Of a stretch of 64,000 nt of DNA, positions 35,098-43,210 are shown one piece after another; the stretch's first letter is position 1; every line of letters begins with the position of its first letter. The translations under genes and the position numbers were made by a program. The notes below the pieces were generated by a model, which was not told the origin of the DNA, did not search any database, and was given only the letters and a program-made list of their open reading frames with translations. The stretch is from an uncultured Opitutia bacterium. GTDB lineage: Bacteria > Verrucomicrobiota > Verrucomicrobiia > Opitutales > Opitutaceae. The stretch is taken from assembly GCA_903873805.1 (NCBI GenBank), contig CAIQQB010000143.1, positions 1 to 64,000 on the forward strand. The letters run 5' to 3'.

Positions 35098-35174
35098 ACC
35101 CAGGGCGGATTGGTGGTGGCGTGCCCGTTGGCTCGAAGAGTGGACCCAACCCAGTTCCCGGGGATAGTGATACA

Positions 35175-35250
35175 TTTTGCAGATCAAGCCATGTGGTAGG
35201 GACGGCTCTCCGAGCCGTCCGCGGACGCCACGGAGTGACGTCCCTACCAG
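35175..35250 (+). repeat. Palindromic repeat family A, copy 2
   Basis: The ends GGTAGGGACG and CGTCCCTACC pair perfectly over 10 bp and enclose an inner hairpin GACGGCTC/GAGCCGTC. Same order and nearly the same bases as 32330-32405. The gap 35098-35416 holds otherwise nothing recognisable. Confidence 0.8.
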
Positions 35251-35416
35251 AATCGTCAAACTGTACCAATACCTTACCGGGCGCCGGCACCCGGACTCGA
35301 CTTCGCCCCCAGTCCTGCGGTCGTGGCCATGCTGCATCCGTATGGACTTGCCGACGCAGCGCGGGCGGTGAAACTCCGAGACAGGTGCCGTTGTTACCCT
35401 ACCGGCGTTGCCTCCT

Positions 35417-36397
35417 ATGTTGTCATCCAAATATAAGCTGTGGCTCGTTTTTGCTGTCGGGTGCATTCTGTCCGCCTGCGCCAATCGATCGACTTCCGGA
35501 GTCGCCTAACTGATCCAGCAAAACAGGGCACCACAACCGCGGACCCCCATGCAGTTGCGGCGGAGCCGGTGGCCGTGCCGGACCTGACCGCCCTCACCGG
35601 GCCGACCGCGACGTCCGATCACAAGGAACTCTGGGATGCATTCTCCAAGCTCGCCAAGACCCATGATCGCTCCCTGATTGCGACCTTGCGGCCGTTCTTG
35701 GCGGATAAACGAGCAATTGGAAACGGCTCGGTGGGGTGATATAATGGCACGCCGATACGGATCAGCGAAATTGCGGCCAATGCCATCAACCAGTTGCTCG
35801 GTCAGGAGCCGATGTTCGCCTATACGATCTGGGATCCCGGAACGCCATCCGGTTCGCATGCCGACTGGACTTACAAATGATTCGAGTGGGACGTAAAGGA
35901 ATGGGAGCTAAATCGGCAGCTCGACGCACCAACCGACAATTCTGCATTCAGCGTCCGCGCGATTGAACGATCCAGCGATGCCACCAGCCCCGCGGCCTCT
36001 CACCCTGCCGGAATGGATAAGCCAGGTCGACCTGATTTGACCGCCATCACCGATCCGGGGGCACTTCAGACCGCTTTTAACCTGATCAGCACGACCCACG
36101 ACGATTCCCTGATTGCGATCCTGCGGCCATTTTTTGACTGATAAGAGAATGATTGAGAACGGTTCAATGGCTACGGATCGGTTCGATCAGGCGATGGGAA
36201 GCCAGCCCTTGAGGGTCAGTGATGCAGCTGCCGACGCCATCAGCCAATTGCTGGGTGAAGGTGGGATGTTCTTTGTTCTCGTCTCGGGAGTTGGAACGCC
36301 AACCGGTCCCCATCCCGAATGGAGTAACGGATGGTTCGAAAAAGACGTGCTGGAAAGGAAGCTGTTGGTTCGCCTCAACGCTTTGTCCACGCCTTAG
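35417..36397 (+). pseudogene. Decayed lipoprotein gene with internal tandem duplication
   Basis: ATG 35417 starts a good lipoprotein signal (MLSSKYKLWLVFAVGCILSAC), but the frame stops at 35507. The reading continues in another frame (about 35510-36135) and, after a run of six T at about 36129-36135, in a third register to the stop at 36397. Two related units are visible: PDLTALTGP...HDRSLIATLRPFLADKR then AANAINQLLG..., and PDLTAITDP...HDDSLIAILRPFF then AADAISQLLG.... In-frame TGA codons at 35737 and 35878 break copy 1; the second stands where copy 2 has TGG (NGWFEKDV versus K-stop-FEWDV). The GC content is lower than in the neighbours. No known family is recognised. Best read as a pseudogene of a secreted lipoprotein of two repeats. 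Confidence 0.7.
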
Positions 36398-36480
36398 CAA
36401 ATTGGGGATGCGCCGGTCGCGGGCGGGGACGTTTTGGCTCTGGCTTTCGGGGCGTCTGGTTTTTTATGCTACGGGCGTCC

Positions 36481-36834
36481 ATGAAATTCACCGTATCCAA
36501 ACGCTTTTCCTTTGAGGCGGCGCACTCGCTGCCGTTCCTGCCGGCCGGGCACAAGTGCCGCAACGTGCACGGGCATTCCTATGTGGTGGAAATCCACTGC
36601 TCCGGGCCGCTGGATGCGCGCGGGTTTGTCGTGGACTACGCCGAGATCTCCGCCGCCATGCGGCCGCTGCTCGACCGTTTCGACCATCAGAACCTCAACG
36701 AAATCCTGACGGTGCCGACCACCGCGGAAAACATCGGCCGCGTCATCTTCGAGGAGCTGGCCGTGGTGCTGCCCTCGCTGTGCCGGGTCGATGTGCGCGA
36801 AACCGCCCGGTGCTGCGCGCGGATTGAGCGGTGA
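36481..36834 (+). CDS. queD: 6-carboxytetrahydropterin synthase (QueD/PTPS family)
   Basis: 117 residues. Zinc is bound by His15, His30 and His32 (FEAAHSLPF...RNVHGHSYVV); the catalytic Cys26 lies in HKCRN; DRFDHQNLNE and PTTAENIGRVIFEEL (with the pterin-binding Glu) complete the fold. Converts dihydroneopterin triphosphate to 6-carboxy-tetrahydropterin in queuosine/7-deazaguanine synthesis. The short length and the HKC motif favour QueD over eukaryotic-type PTPS. No other queuosine gene is in the window. Confidence 0.9.
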   Translation: MKFTVSKRFSFEAAHSLPFLPAGHKCRNVHGHSYVVEIHCSGPLDARGFVVDYAEISAAMRPLLDRFDHQNLNEILTVPTTAENIGRVIFEELAVVLPSLCRVDVRETARCCARIER

Positions 36835-36862
36835 GCGGTCGGGTTTCCGTTCCCAGCCAGCG

Positions 36863-37630
36863 ATGAACCTTTTTCACCGGGATCTGGGCGGGGCGGGGCG
36901 TCCGCCGCTCGTCGTGCTGCACGGCCTGCTCGGTTCGTCGCGCAACTGGCTCACGGCTGGGGCGGAGCTGGCGGCGGATTTCCAAGTCTATGCCCTCGAC
37001 CTGCGCAACCACGGACGGTCGCCGCACGCGGCGGAGATGGGATATCCGGCGCTGGTGGCGGACGTACTGGGCTGGCTTGACGCGCAGGGTCTGGCGCGCG
37101 TGACGCTGCTCGGCCACAGCCTGGGCGGGAAAGTGGCGATGGCGCTGGCGTGCCGGGAGCCGTCGCGGGTGGCCCGGCTGGTCGTGGTGGACATCGCGCC
37201 GAAGGACTATCCGGACAAGGTGGAGCGGGCGGAGTTCGCAGCGATGAACGCGCTGCGCCTGGAGACCATCAAAACGCGGGGAGACGCGGAGCGGGCGATG
37301 GAGCCGCTGGTGTCGGACTGGGCGCTGCGGAAATTTCTCACGACCAACCTGGAGCAGGGGCCGGACGGAGCGTGGCGCTGGCTGATCAACTTGCCGGCGC
37401 TGACGGCCGCGGTGCCGGAGTTGGTGAAGTCGCCACTGGCGCCGGAGGAGAGTTACGCCGGTCCGGCGCGGTTCATCCTCGGCGGGAAATCGGACTTTGT
37501 GCGGCCGGGGGACGACGAGTTGATCCGGCGGCATTTTCCGGCGGCTGAAATGGTGACGATTGCCGGGGTCGGCCACAACCCGCACATGGAAACGCGGGCG
37601 GAGTTCGTGCGCGCGGTGATTGGCGGGTGA
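36863..37630 (+). CDS. Alpha/beta hydrolase, YbfF-like esterase
   Basis: 255 residues from ATG 36863 (upstream open frame overlaps queD). Motifs: PLVVLHGLLGSSRNW (oxyanion), DLRNHGRSPH, GHSLGGKVAM with the nucleophile near residue 94, GGKSDFVRPGD (acid) and GVGHNPHMETRAEF (His). This is the profile of small cytoplasmic esterases such as E. coli YbfF acting on short acyl esters. It lies 28 bp after queD on the same strand and may be co-transcribed. No signal peptide. Confidence 0.88.
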   Translation: MNLFHRDLGGAGRPPLVVLHGLLGSSRNWLTAGAELAADFQVYALDLRNHGRSPHAAEMGYPALVADVLGWLDAQGLARVTLLGHSLGGKVAMALACREPSRVARLVVVDIAPKDYPDKVERAEFAAMNALRLETIKTRGDAERAMEPLVSDWALRKFLTTNLEQGPDGAWRWLINLPALTAAVPELVKSPLAPEESYAGPARFILGGKSDFVRPGDDELIRRHFPAAEMVTIAGVGHNPHMETRAEFVRAVIGG

Positions 37631-37744
37631 GGGCGGCGGGGGTGGGCTGTTCCGCGGGAGACAATCGAGCCAAGTCCCGATGCTTCTACTCGCAGTTCCG
37701 CTCCAGGCCCTCGTGGCAAATCAGGAACCGCTAATTCAAACTGG

Positions 37745-37815
37745 GAGAACGAGTAAGAGAAAGAGAACGAGAACGATTTTTATGGGGCGGAAAAGCGGGG
37801 TGGGTGGCACCCCGC
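37745..37815. repeat. Purine-rich GAGAAC run and adjacent hairpin
   Basis: A purine-rich stretch of repeated GAGAAC/GAGAAA-like units (37745-37776) is followed by a hairpin GCGGGGTG (37795-37802) and CACCCCGC (37808-37815). It lies between two convergent genes; without a T-run after the stem it is more likely a repeat than a terminator. Confidence 0.4.
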
Positions 37816-37843
37816 CTCCAGTATGACACTCGGACCGGCCGGA

Positions 37844-40033
37844 TCAGGACCACTTGAGGTCGGTGGCGCTGAAGGGGAGGGCGCGGATGCGTTTACCAGT
37901 GGCGGCGAAGATCGCGTTGCACACGGCGGGGGCGAGCGGCGGGAAGGCCGGTTCACCCAAGCCGGTGGGGTCGTAGGCGGTCTTGAGGAAATGCACCTCG
38001 ATCTTTTCCGGGGCGTCGGCGATCCGCAGCATCGGGTAGTCGGCGAGGTTGTTTTCCACAATGCGGCCCTTCTCGAGGTTGAGCGACTGATAACCGCCGG
38101 CGCTCAAGCCATCGGTGATGGCGCCCTCGACCTGGTTTTCGGCGCTGGAGAGGTTGAGGATCTGCGATCCGACATCTATCGCGGCGACGACGCGGTTGAC
38201 CTTGAGGTCGCCCGCGGGCGAAACCGTGACCTCGGCCACGTGGGCGGCATAGCCCTGGTGGCAGAAGTGGAAGGCGATGCCCATGCCCTGGCCGCGCGGG
38301 AGCTTTTTGCCCCAGCCGGCCTTTTCGGCGGCGAGCTTCACGCAGCCGATCATGCGCTCATTGTTCCAATTGCTGTTGCCCAGCTTGGTGGCGAGCAGGT
38401 CGAGCTTGAACTCGACGAGATCGCGGCCCGAGGCATGGGCAAGCTCGTCGATGAAACTCTGGACAACCCACGCTGCGGTGCAGTCGCCCGGCGCGCGCCA
38501 GGCACCGGTCGGCACGAGTGAGGTCACCGCACCGGAGCGGGCCTGGTAGCCGGTCGCTGGCACAAAGCCACCGGGGAATTCGCCTCCCCCGCCACCACCG
38601 CGCCTGCCTCCTCCGCCGCCGGCGTTGGCGCTGAAGCCGACGGTGAAGTTGCGCCACGCGACAATCTTGCCCGCCGCATCGATTCCGCCCTTGAGGAAGT
38701 TAAAGCCGGCGGGACGGTAGAGATCATGATGCAGGTCATCCTCGCGCGACCACGTGAGCTTTACCGGCACATCGAAATGCTTGGCGATGGCCGCGGCGTC
38801 GCTGGCGTAGTCGGCGCTCAGCCGGCGGCCGAAGCCGCCGCCGCTGCGGGTGACATGGAGGGTGATCTGGTTGCCGTTCAGACCGAGGGCGGACGCGGCG
38901 GCCGAGCGGACGGCTTGCGGGCTCTGGGTGGGTGCCCAGACCTCGGCGTGGTCGCCCTTGAAGTGCACGGTGCAGTTCTGTGGCTCCAAGTTGGTGTGCG
39001 AAATATACGGGAACGAGTAGGCGCCCTCGAGGACTTTGGCCGCACCGTTGAAGATTTCGCCGTCGGCGTCGACCGCCTTCGCGCCGAGGGCGCGGGCCTG
39101 GTCGGAGAACGAAGCCCAGCTGTGGTCGGCGCCGGCGCCTTCGTTCAGCTGGAGCTTGAGCTGCTTGCGTGCGCTGAAAGCTGCCCAGGTCGAGGTGGCC
39201 ACGATGGCGACGCCGTTAACGGCGCGCTCATTGACCAGAAACACGTCCTTGACGCCGGGGAGCGCCTTGACCTCGTCGAGGTTGGCGCCGGTGACGGAGC
39301 CGCCGAAGACGGGGCATTTTTCCAGCACGGCGTAAAGCATGCCGGGCTGTTTCACGTCGAGGCCGAAGAGGCGCTGGCCGGTGGCGATCGCGGCGTTGTC
39401 CACATTGGGCACGCGGGTGCCGAGAAGCTTGAAATCCTTCGGATCCTTCAGGGGAGCTTTCGCGGGCACGGGCAGCGTGGCGGCCTTTGCGACGAGCTCG
39501 CCATAGGTGAGCATCTTCTTGTTGTCCGTCGCATCAAACACAGCGCCATTCATGGTTGTGCAGGAAGCGGCGGGCACGCCCCAGGTCTGGGCGGCGGCCT
39601 CGACGAGGACGGCCCGGGCGGTGGCGCCGAGCTGGCGAAGCTTGGCGTAGGAGGTGGGAACCGAGGTGCTGCCGCCGGCCCCATCGAGGGTGCCGGAGGA
39701 ATCGAGCGGCTCCGAGACGACGGTCACGGACTTCCAGTCCACGTCGAGTTCCTCGGCGAGGACCATGGGCAGGGAGGTTTTGATGCCCTGGCCGATCTCG
39801 GGACGGGACGAGTAAAGGGTGACGGCGCCATTCGCGGCGATGCGGATCCAGGAGCTGGGGGCGAACTCGGCGGCCGCGGCGCCGGGGGCGTCGGCGGCCA
39901 AGAGTGAGCCGGCGGACTTGAAATAAAAGCCGAGCATGAAACCGCCGCCGGCGAGCGCGGTGAGGCGCAGGAAGGAACGGCGGTCGACGGAAAACTCGGG
40001 GGCGGCGGGCGCGGGGGAGAGATTTTGGTTCAT
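37844..40033 (-). CDS. iorB: Molybdopterin-dependent aldehyde/isoquinoline oxidoreductase, large subunit (IorB-like)
   Basis: 729 residues. A Tat signal opens the protein ([20 protein letters not shown]), so it is exported folded to the periplasm. It has the layout of xanthine-oxidase-family large subunits of the IorB type: [22 protein letters not shown] (Moco region), [43 protein letters not shown] and [23 protein letters not shown], and near the end [21 protein letters not shown] and the catalytic-Glu segment [19 protein letters not shown]. Oxidises aldehydes or N-heterocycles with water as oxygen source. The FeS partner is encoded 12 bp upstream; there is no separate FAD subunit, as usual for IorAB. 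A Gly-rich insert ([15 protein letters not shown]) lies in the middle. Confidence 0.9.
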   Translation of the reverse strand: MNQNLSPAPAAPEFSVDRRSFLRLTALAGGGFMLGFYFKSAGSLLAADAPGAAAAEFAPSSWIRIAANGAVTLYSSRPEIGQGIKTSLPMVLAEELDVDWKSVTVVSEPLDSSGTLDGAGGSTSVPTSYAKLRQLGATARAVLVEAAAQTWGVPAASCTTMNGAVFDATDNKKMLTYGELVAKAATLPVPAKAPLKDPKDFKLLGTRVPNVDNAAIATGQRLFGLDVKQPGMLYAVLEKCPVFGGSVTGANLDEVKALPGVKDVFLVNERAVNGVAIVATSTWAAFSARKQLKLQLNEGAGADHSWASFSDQARALGAKAVDADGEIFNGAAKVLEGAYSFPYISHTNLEPQNCTVHFKGDHAEVWAPTQSPQAVRSAAASALGLNGNQITLHVTRSGGGFGRRLSADYASDAAAIAKHFDVPVKLTWSREDDLHHDLYRPAGFNFLKGGIDAAGKIVAWRNFTVGFSANAGGGGGRRGGGGGGEFPGGFVPATGYQARSGAVTSLVPTGAWRAPGDCTAAWVVQSFIDELAHASGRDLVEFKLDLLATKLGNSNWNNERMIGCVKLAAEKAGWGKKLPRGQGMGIAFHFCHQGYAAHVAEVTVSPAGDLKVNRVVAAIDVGSQILNLSSAENQVEGAITDGLSAGGYQSLNLEKGRIVENNLADYPMLRIADAPEKIEVHFLKTAYDPTGLGEPAFPPLAPAVCNAIFAATGKRIRALPFSATDLKWS

Positions 40034-40045
40034 GGCGGGGTCTCC

Positions 40046-40498
40046 TTATTTGCCGGCGGCGGCGTGGATGGCCTGGCGGATGCGCAGGTAGGTGCCGCAG
40101 CGGCAGAGGTTGCCCGCCATGGCGTCGTCGATGTCGGCATCGGTCGGATGCGGTTTGTCCTTGAGCAGCGCGGCGGCGCTCATGATCTGGCCGGACTGAC
40201 AGTAGCCGCACTGGGAGACGTCGGTCGCGGACCACGCCTGCTGCACGGGGTGGGCGCCGTGGGGGTCGAGTCCCTCGATGGTGACGATCTTCTTGTCGCC
40301 GACAGCGGAGACCGGCAGCTGGCAGGAGCGCTGGGCGGCGCCATCGACGTGGACGGTGCAGGCCCCGCAGACGCCTTGGCCGCAGCCGTATTTGACACCG
40401 ACCAGATCGAGGTGGTCGCGCAGCACCCACAGCATGGGGGTGTCGGGCGCCGCGTCCACCGTGTGGCTCTGCCCATTGATGTTCAGGGTATAGTTCAT
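40046..40498 (-). CDS. iorA: [2Fe-2S] subunit of molybdenum hydroxylase (IorA-like)
   Basis: 150 residues. The N-terminal plant-type ferredoxin domain has [20 protein letters not shown] and RSCQLPV (four Cys of cluster I); the C-terminal helical domain has [11 protein letters not shown] and [11 protein letters not shown] (cluster II). It passes electrons from the Moco site of the large subunit. First gene of the pair, 12 bp before the large subunit. It has no Tat signal and is expected to be exported piggy-back with IorB. Confidence 0.93.
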   Translation of the reverse strand: MNYTLNINGQSHTVDAAPDTPMLWVLRDHLDLVGVKYGCGQGVCGACTVHVDGAAQRSCQLPVSAVGDKKIVTIEGLDPHGAHPVQQAWSATDVSQCGYCQSGQIMSAAALLKDKPHPTDADIDDAMAGNLCRCGTYLRIRQAIHAAAGK

Positions 40499-40631
40499 GG
40501 GAGGAGGGAAACTAAAAGGGCGGAGCTTGGCTGGTTCGGACCCGCGGTCAACGGGGATTCTGTCTGGAGCGCGGAATTTTGGAAATCGGCGGACGGCGGG
40601 TCGATCCCGGGATCAGCCGGAGCCGAGTGAT

Positions 40632-40714
40632 CGAGGGTGGAGCGCATTGACCCAATGCGCTGATTTCGAAGGCGACACGCCAAAGCGCGTTGGGGTCAAT
40701 GCGCTCCACCCTCG
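40632..40714 (+). repeat. Palindromic repeat family C, copy 2
   Basis: Perfect 22-bp inverted ends (40632-40653 and 40693-40714). Within them lie two smaller hairpins: AGCGCATTG/CAATGCGCT and AGCGCGTTG/CAATGCGCT (one G-T pair). The first stem differs from copy 1 (24712) at a position that changes on both arms, keeping the pairing. It lies in the 265-bp gap between iorA and the receiver-kinase gene, which holds no gene. Confidence 0.8.
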
Positions 40715-40763
40715 GCCGGAGTGTACCCTTTGCGGGAGGGGGAGCTCACCGCCGGGCCACGGC

Positions 40764-42035
40764 TCAGGCCTTGAGGGGGAAGTAGACCGTGATGCGGGTG
40801 CCCTCGCCGGCGCGGGTCTTCACGTGGATGAGCCCGTGGTGGGTACGGACGAGGCGGGCGACGATGGCGAGACCGAGACCGGTGCCATGCTGGGCCTTGG
40901 TGGTGAAATACGGCTCGAAGATGCGCGGCAAGTTCTCGGCGCTGATGCCGGCGCCCTGATCGATGACGGAGATGGCGAGCAGGGGCGGACGGGCGGCGAA
41001 GGTGTCGTGGCCGACGGCGGCCTCGTTGAGCGTGGGGGTGGCCGGCGGGAGGGAGATTGGGGCTTCGATGCGGTCGGCGGTGATCCAGACGGTCTGTTCG
41101 CGCGGGGAGCTTTGGAACGCGTTGATCGAGAGATTCAGGAGAATCTGGATGAGGTCGGTGGCGTCGACGGCGGCAGCGCCGTCGGGCTCGAGCGGCTTGA
41201 CCGCGAGGCGGCTCCGGCGGGCGGCGGGGTGGACCTTGAGCAGCGTCTGCAGGTCGGCAAGGATCTGGTTGACGGGGAGCTGTTCGCCCGGGGCGTGGCG
41301 CCGGTGAATGAAGCGCAGATAGCGGGAGGCGATGGCGGTGCAGGTGCTGACCTGCTTGGAGATGGTGTTGACGTTGTCGCGGACCTCCTCGAAGTCGGCG
41401 CCGTGGAGGGCGGTGGCGGTCTTGAGGCGGGCCTCGAGGACCTCGACGTAGCCGCTGATAACGGTGAGGGGGTTGCTGATGTCGTGGAGGACGCCCGCGT
41501 AGATTTCCGTGGTGGTGCGGGCCATTTCCTCGCGGAGGGAGCTGTCGCCGAGGCGGCTGGAGAGGTCCTGGAGCCGCTGGGAGGTGGCGGCGAGGCTCTC
41601 GGAGATCTTGCGCAGGTGGAGGGCGCGCGTGGCGGCCTCGCGGATGGTGGGCAGGTCGAAGGGCTTGCTCAGGTAGTCACAGGCGCCGAGGCGGAGGGCC
41701 TGGCGGGCGGTCTCGATGGTCTCGTAGGCGGTCAGCATGAGCACCTCGATCTTGGGGTCGACCTCCTTGAGGGCGCGGAGCACGTCGATACCCGAGGTGC
41801 CGGCCATGCGGATGTCGAGGATTGCGATGTGGACGGGATGCGTGCGGGCGTACTGAATCGCCTGCTCGCCGGACTCCACGGCGTGGACGAGAAACTCGTT
41901 CCGGAACACCATGCGCAGCGAATGCCGGGGGCCCTCCTCGTCGTCAACAACCAGGAGGGTGTAGCGCTCGGGCGCGGCGACGACGGGGGCCGCCGGCGCG
42001 TCAGAAATGACGGGCGAAGGAGAGCGCGAGGGCAT
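40764..42035 (-). CDS. Receiver-histidine kinase hybrid (REC + HisKA/HATPase)
   Basis: 423 residues from ATG 42035; the frame stays open to 42224, but there it lies antisense-like inside the FadL gene and is low-complexity. N-terminal receiver with VVDDEE, phospho-acceptor Asp74 (IAILDIRM), Thr102 and Lys124 (LSKPFD) all present. After a helical linker comes a kinase with His184 (GVLHDISNPLTV) and an ATPase with NLSINAFQSS, VIDQGAGIS and GTGLGLAIV. No membrane segment. A REC domain ahead of a kinase core is the layout of PhcR-like regulators. The gene overlaps the end of the FadL gene by 35 bp and is third in an operon after a GAF-kinase and FadL. No DNA-binding domain, so output goes through phosphotransfer. 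Confidence 0.82.
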   Translation of the reverse strand: MPSRSPSPVISDAPAAPVVAAPERYTLLVVDDEEGPRHSLRMVFRNEFLVHAVESGEQAIQYARTHPVHIAILDIRMAGTSGIDVLRALKEVDPKIEVLMLTAYETIETARQALRLGACDYLSKPFDLPTIREAATRALHLRKISESLAATSQRLQDLSSRLGDSSLREEMARTTTEIYAGVLHDISNPLTVISGYVEVLEARLKTATALHGADFEEVRDNVNTISKQVSTCTAIASRYLRFIHRRHAPGEQLPVNQILADLQTLLKVHPAARRSRLAVKPLEPDGAAAVDATDLIQILLNLSINAFQSSPREQTVWITADRIEAPISLPPATPTLNEAAVGHDTFAARPPLLAISVIDQGAGISAENLPRIFEPYFTTKAQHGTGLGLAIVARLVRTHHGLIHVKTRAGEGTRITVYFPLKA

Positions 42036-43197
42036 TGGTGCGGTTGTGGTAGACGCCATCGGCGGACTGGAGGGAAGTGCTGACGGGGCTGCCGGTGACG
42101 GTGCGGTCGGCGGCCCAACCGTATTGGAGGGTGAGCTGGACATCGAAGCCGCCGAGGCGGCCGCCGGCGCCGAGGCCGACGAGCTGGCGGTTGGCGTCGG
42201 GAACGGCGGGATTGTAGGTGGCATTGGGGGTGGAGTTTTCGGCGTAGGTGTACCCGGCGCTCACGTGGAGGCCGTTGGAGAAAGTGCGGGTGACGCCGAA
42301 ATCGTAGAAGAAGCTGGAGCGCCAGTTGAGCACCAGGGCCTCGGCGGGCAGGGGGGCGTTGTTGATGAAGATCGTGTTGACGCGGTTCCAGTCCATCCAC
42401 TCGACGTCGGCCTCGACGTTCCATTCGGGGGCGGGGCGGTAGGAATAGCCGGCGATGATCACCTCGGGGTAGGTGAAGCGGGCGCTGGCGGGCAGCACGC
42501 CCGGGAACGGCGGGGAGGGCGTAAAGCTGGAGGTGCCGGTGAGGTTGCCGGAGTAGTTGCTCTGGTAGCTCAGGCCGAAGGCGTGCTGGGCCGAGGGCTG
42601 CCAGCGGAGGCCGGCGTTGAAGCTGACGGCGTAGTCGCTGCCGTCGAAGGTGAACACGCCCCCGAGCGGTGTGATGTCGCGGCTGAGGGTGGCGCTGAGG
42701 CGGTGGAACACTGGGCCGCCGCCGATCGACAGGGTGGGGGAAAGCTTGTAGGCGCCGACTGCGGCGATGGCGTAGTCGGTCTCCTTGGCGGAGGTGGCGA
42801 TGGTGTTGAAGCCGGAGGTGGGATTCCAGTTGGTCGCGAGGCCGAAGGGGACATAGCCGCCGATGCCGAAGGCGTAGTCCTTCCCCGGAGGGGCGTAGGC
42901 GTAATAGAACTGCGGCAGCACGTGGTCCTGGCGCTGCATCTGCACCGTGCCGTTGTACTCGGTCTGCAGCTCAACGACGTAGGCGCTGGCGGAGAATTCC
43001 TGGCCGCTGAGTTGGGTCAGGCCGGCGGGGTTGTAATAGATGGCGGCGGCCGAGTCGGCGGTGGCGGCGAAGGCGTTGCCGCGCGCGGTGGCATCGGCGT
43101 CCTTAAAGCCGGTCCGGGTGCCGGAGGCGAGGAGGGTGAGCGGGGCGAGGGTGGCGAGGAGACAGGTCAGACGGAGGGAGCGGGGTGGGGTGGTCAT
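42001..43197 (-). CDS. OmpP1/FadL/TodX-family outer-membrane transporter
   Basis: 398 residues from ATG 43197, which opens a signal peptide (LRLTCLLATLAPLTLLASG). The hallmark is the FadL N-terminus: SGTRTGFKDADATARGNAFAATADSAAAIYYNPAGLTQLSG, followed by a beta-barrel with alternating hydrophobic strands ending in the aromatic C-terminus (ALSFARHF). FadL-type channels let long-chain fatty acids or other hydrophobic molecules cross the outer membrane. It is placed between two histidine kinases (13 bp after one, 35-bp overlap with the other), which suggests the substrate is a signal rather than food. Start and stop are clear. Confidence 0.9.
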   Translation of the reverse strand: MTTPPRSLRLTCLLATLAPLTLLASGTRTGFKDADATARGNAFAATADSAAAIYYNPAGLTQLSGQEFSASAYVVELQTEYNGTVQMQRQDHVLPQFYYAYAPPGKDYAFGIGGYVPFGLATNWNPTSGFNTIATSAKETDYAIAAVGAYKLSPTLSIGGGPVFHRLSATLSRDITPLGGVFTFDGSDYAVSFNAGLRWQPSAQHAFGLSYQSNYSGNLTGTSSFTPSPPFPGVLPASARFTYPEVIIAGYSYRPAPEWNVEADVEWMDWNRVNTIFINNAPLPAEALVLNWRSSFFYDFGVTRTFSNGLHVSAGYTYAENSTPNATYNPAVPDANRQLVGLGAGGRLGGFDVQLTLQYGWAADRTVTGSPVSTSLQSADGVYHNRTNALALSFARHF

Positions 43198-43210
43198 GAG
43201 GTAATTAAGA

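Noticed and set aside
35737-35880. Selenocysteine or recoded TGA in the lipoprotein region
   Set aside because: The aligned residue in the second unit is Trp, two frameshifts also break the gene, and no SECIS-like hairpin is evident after the TGA codons. Decay is the simpler reading.
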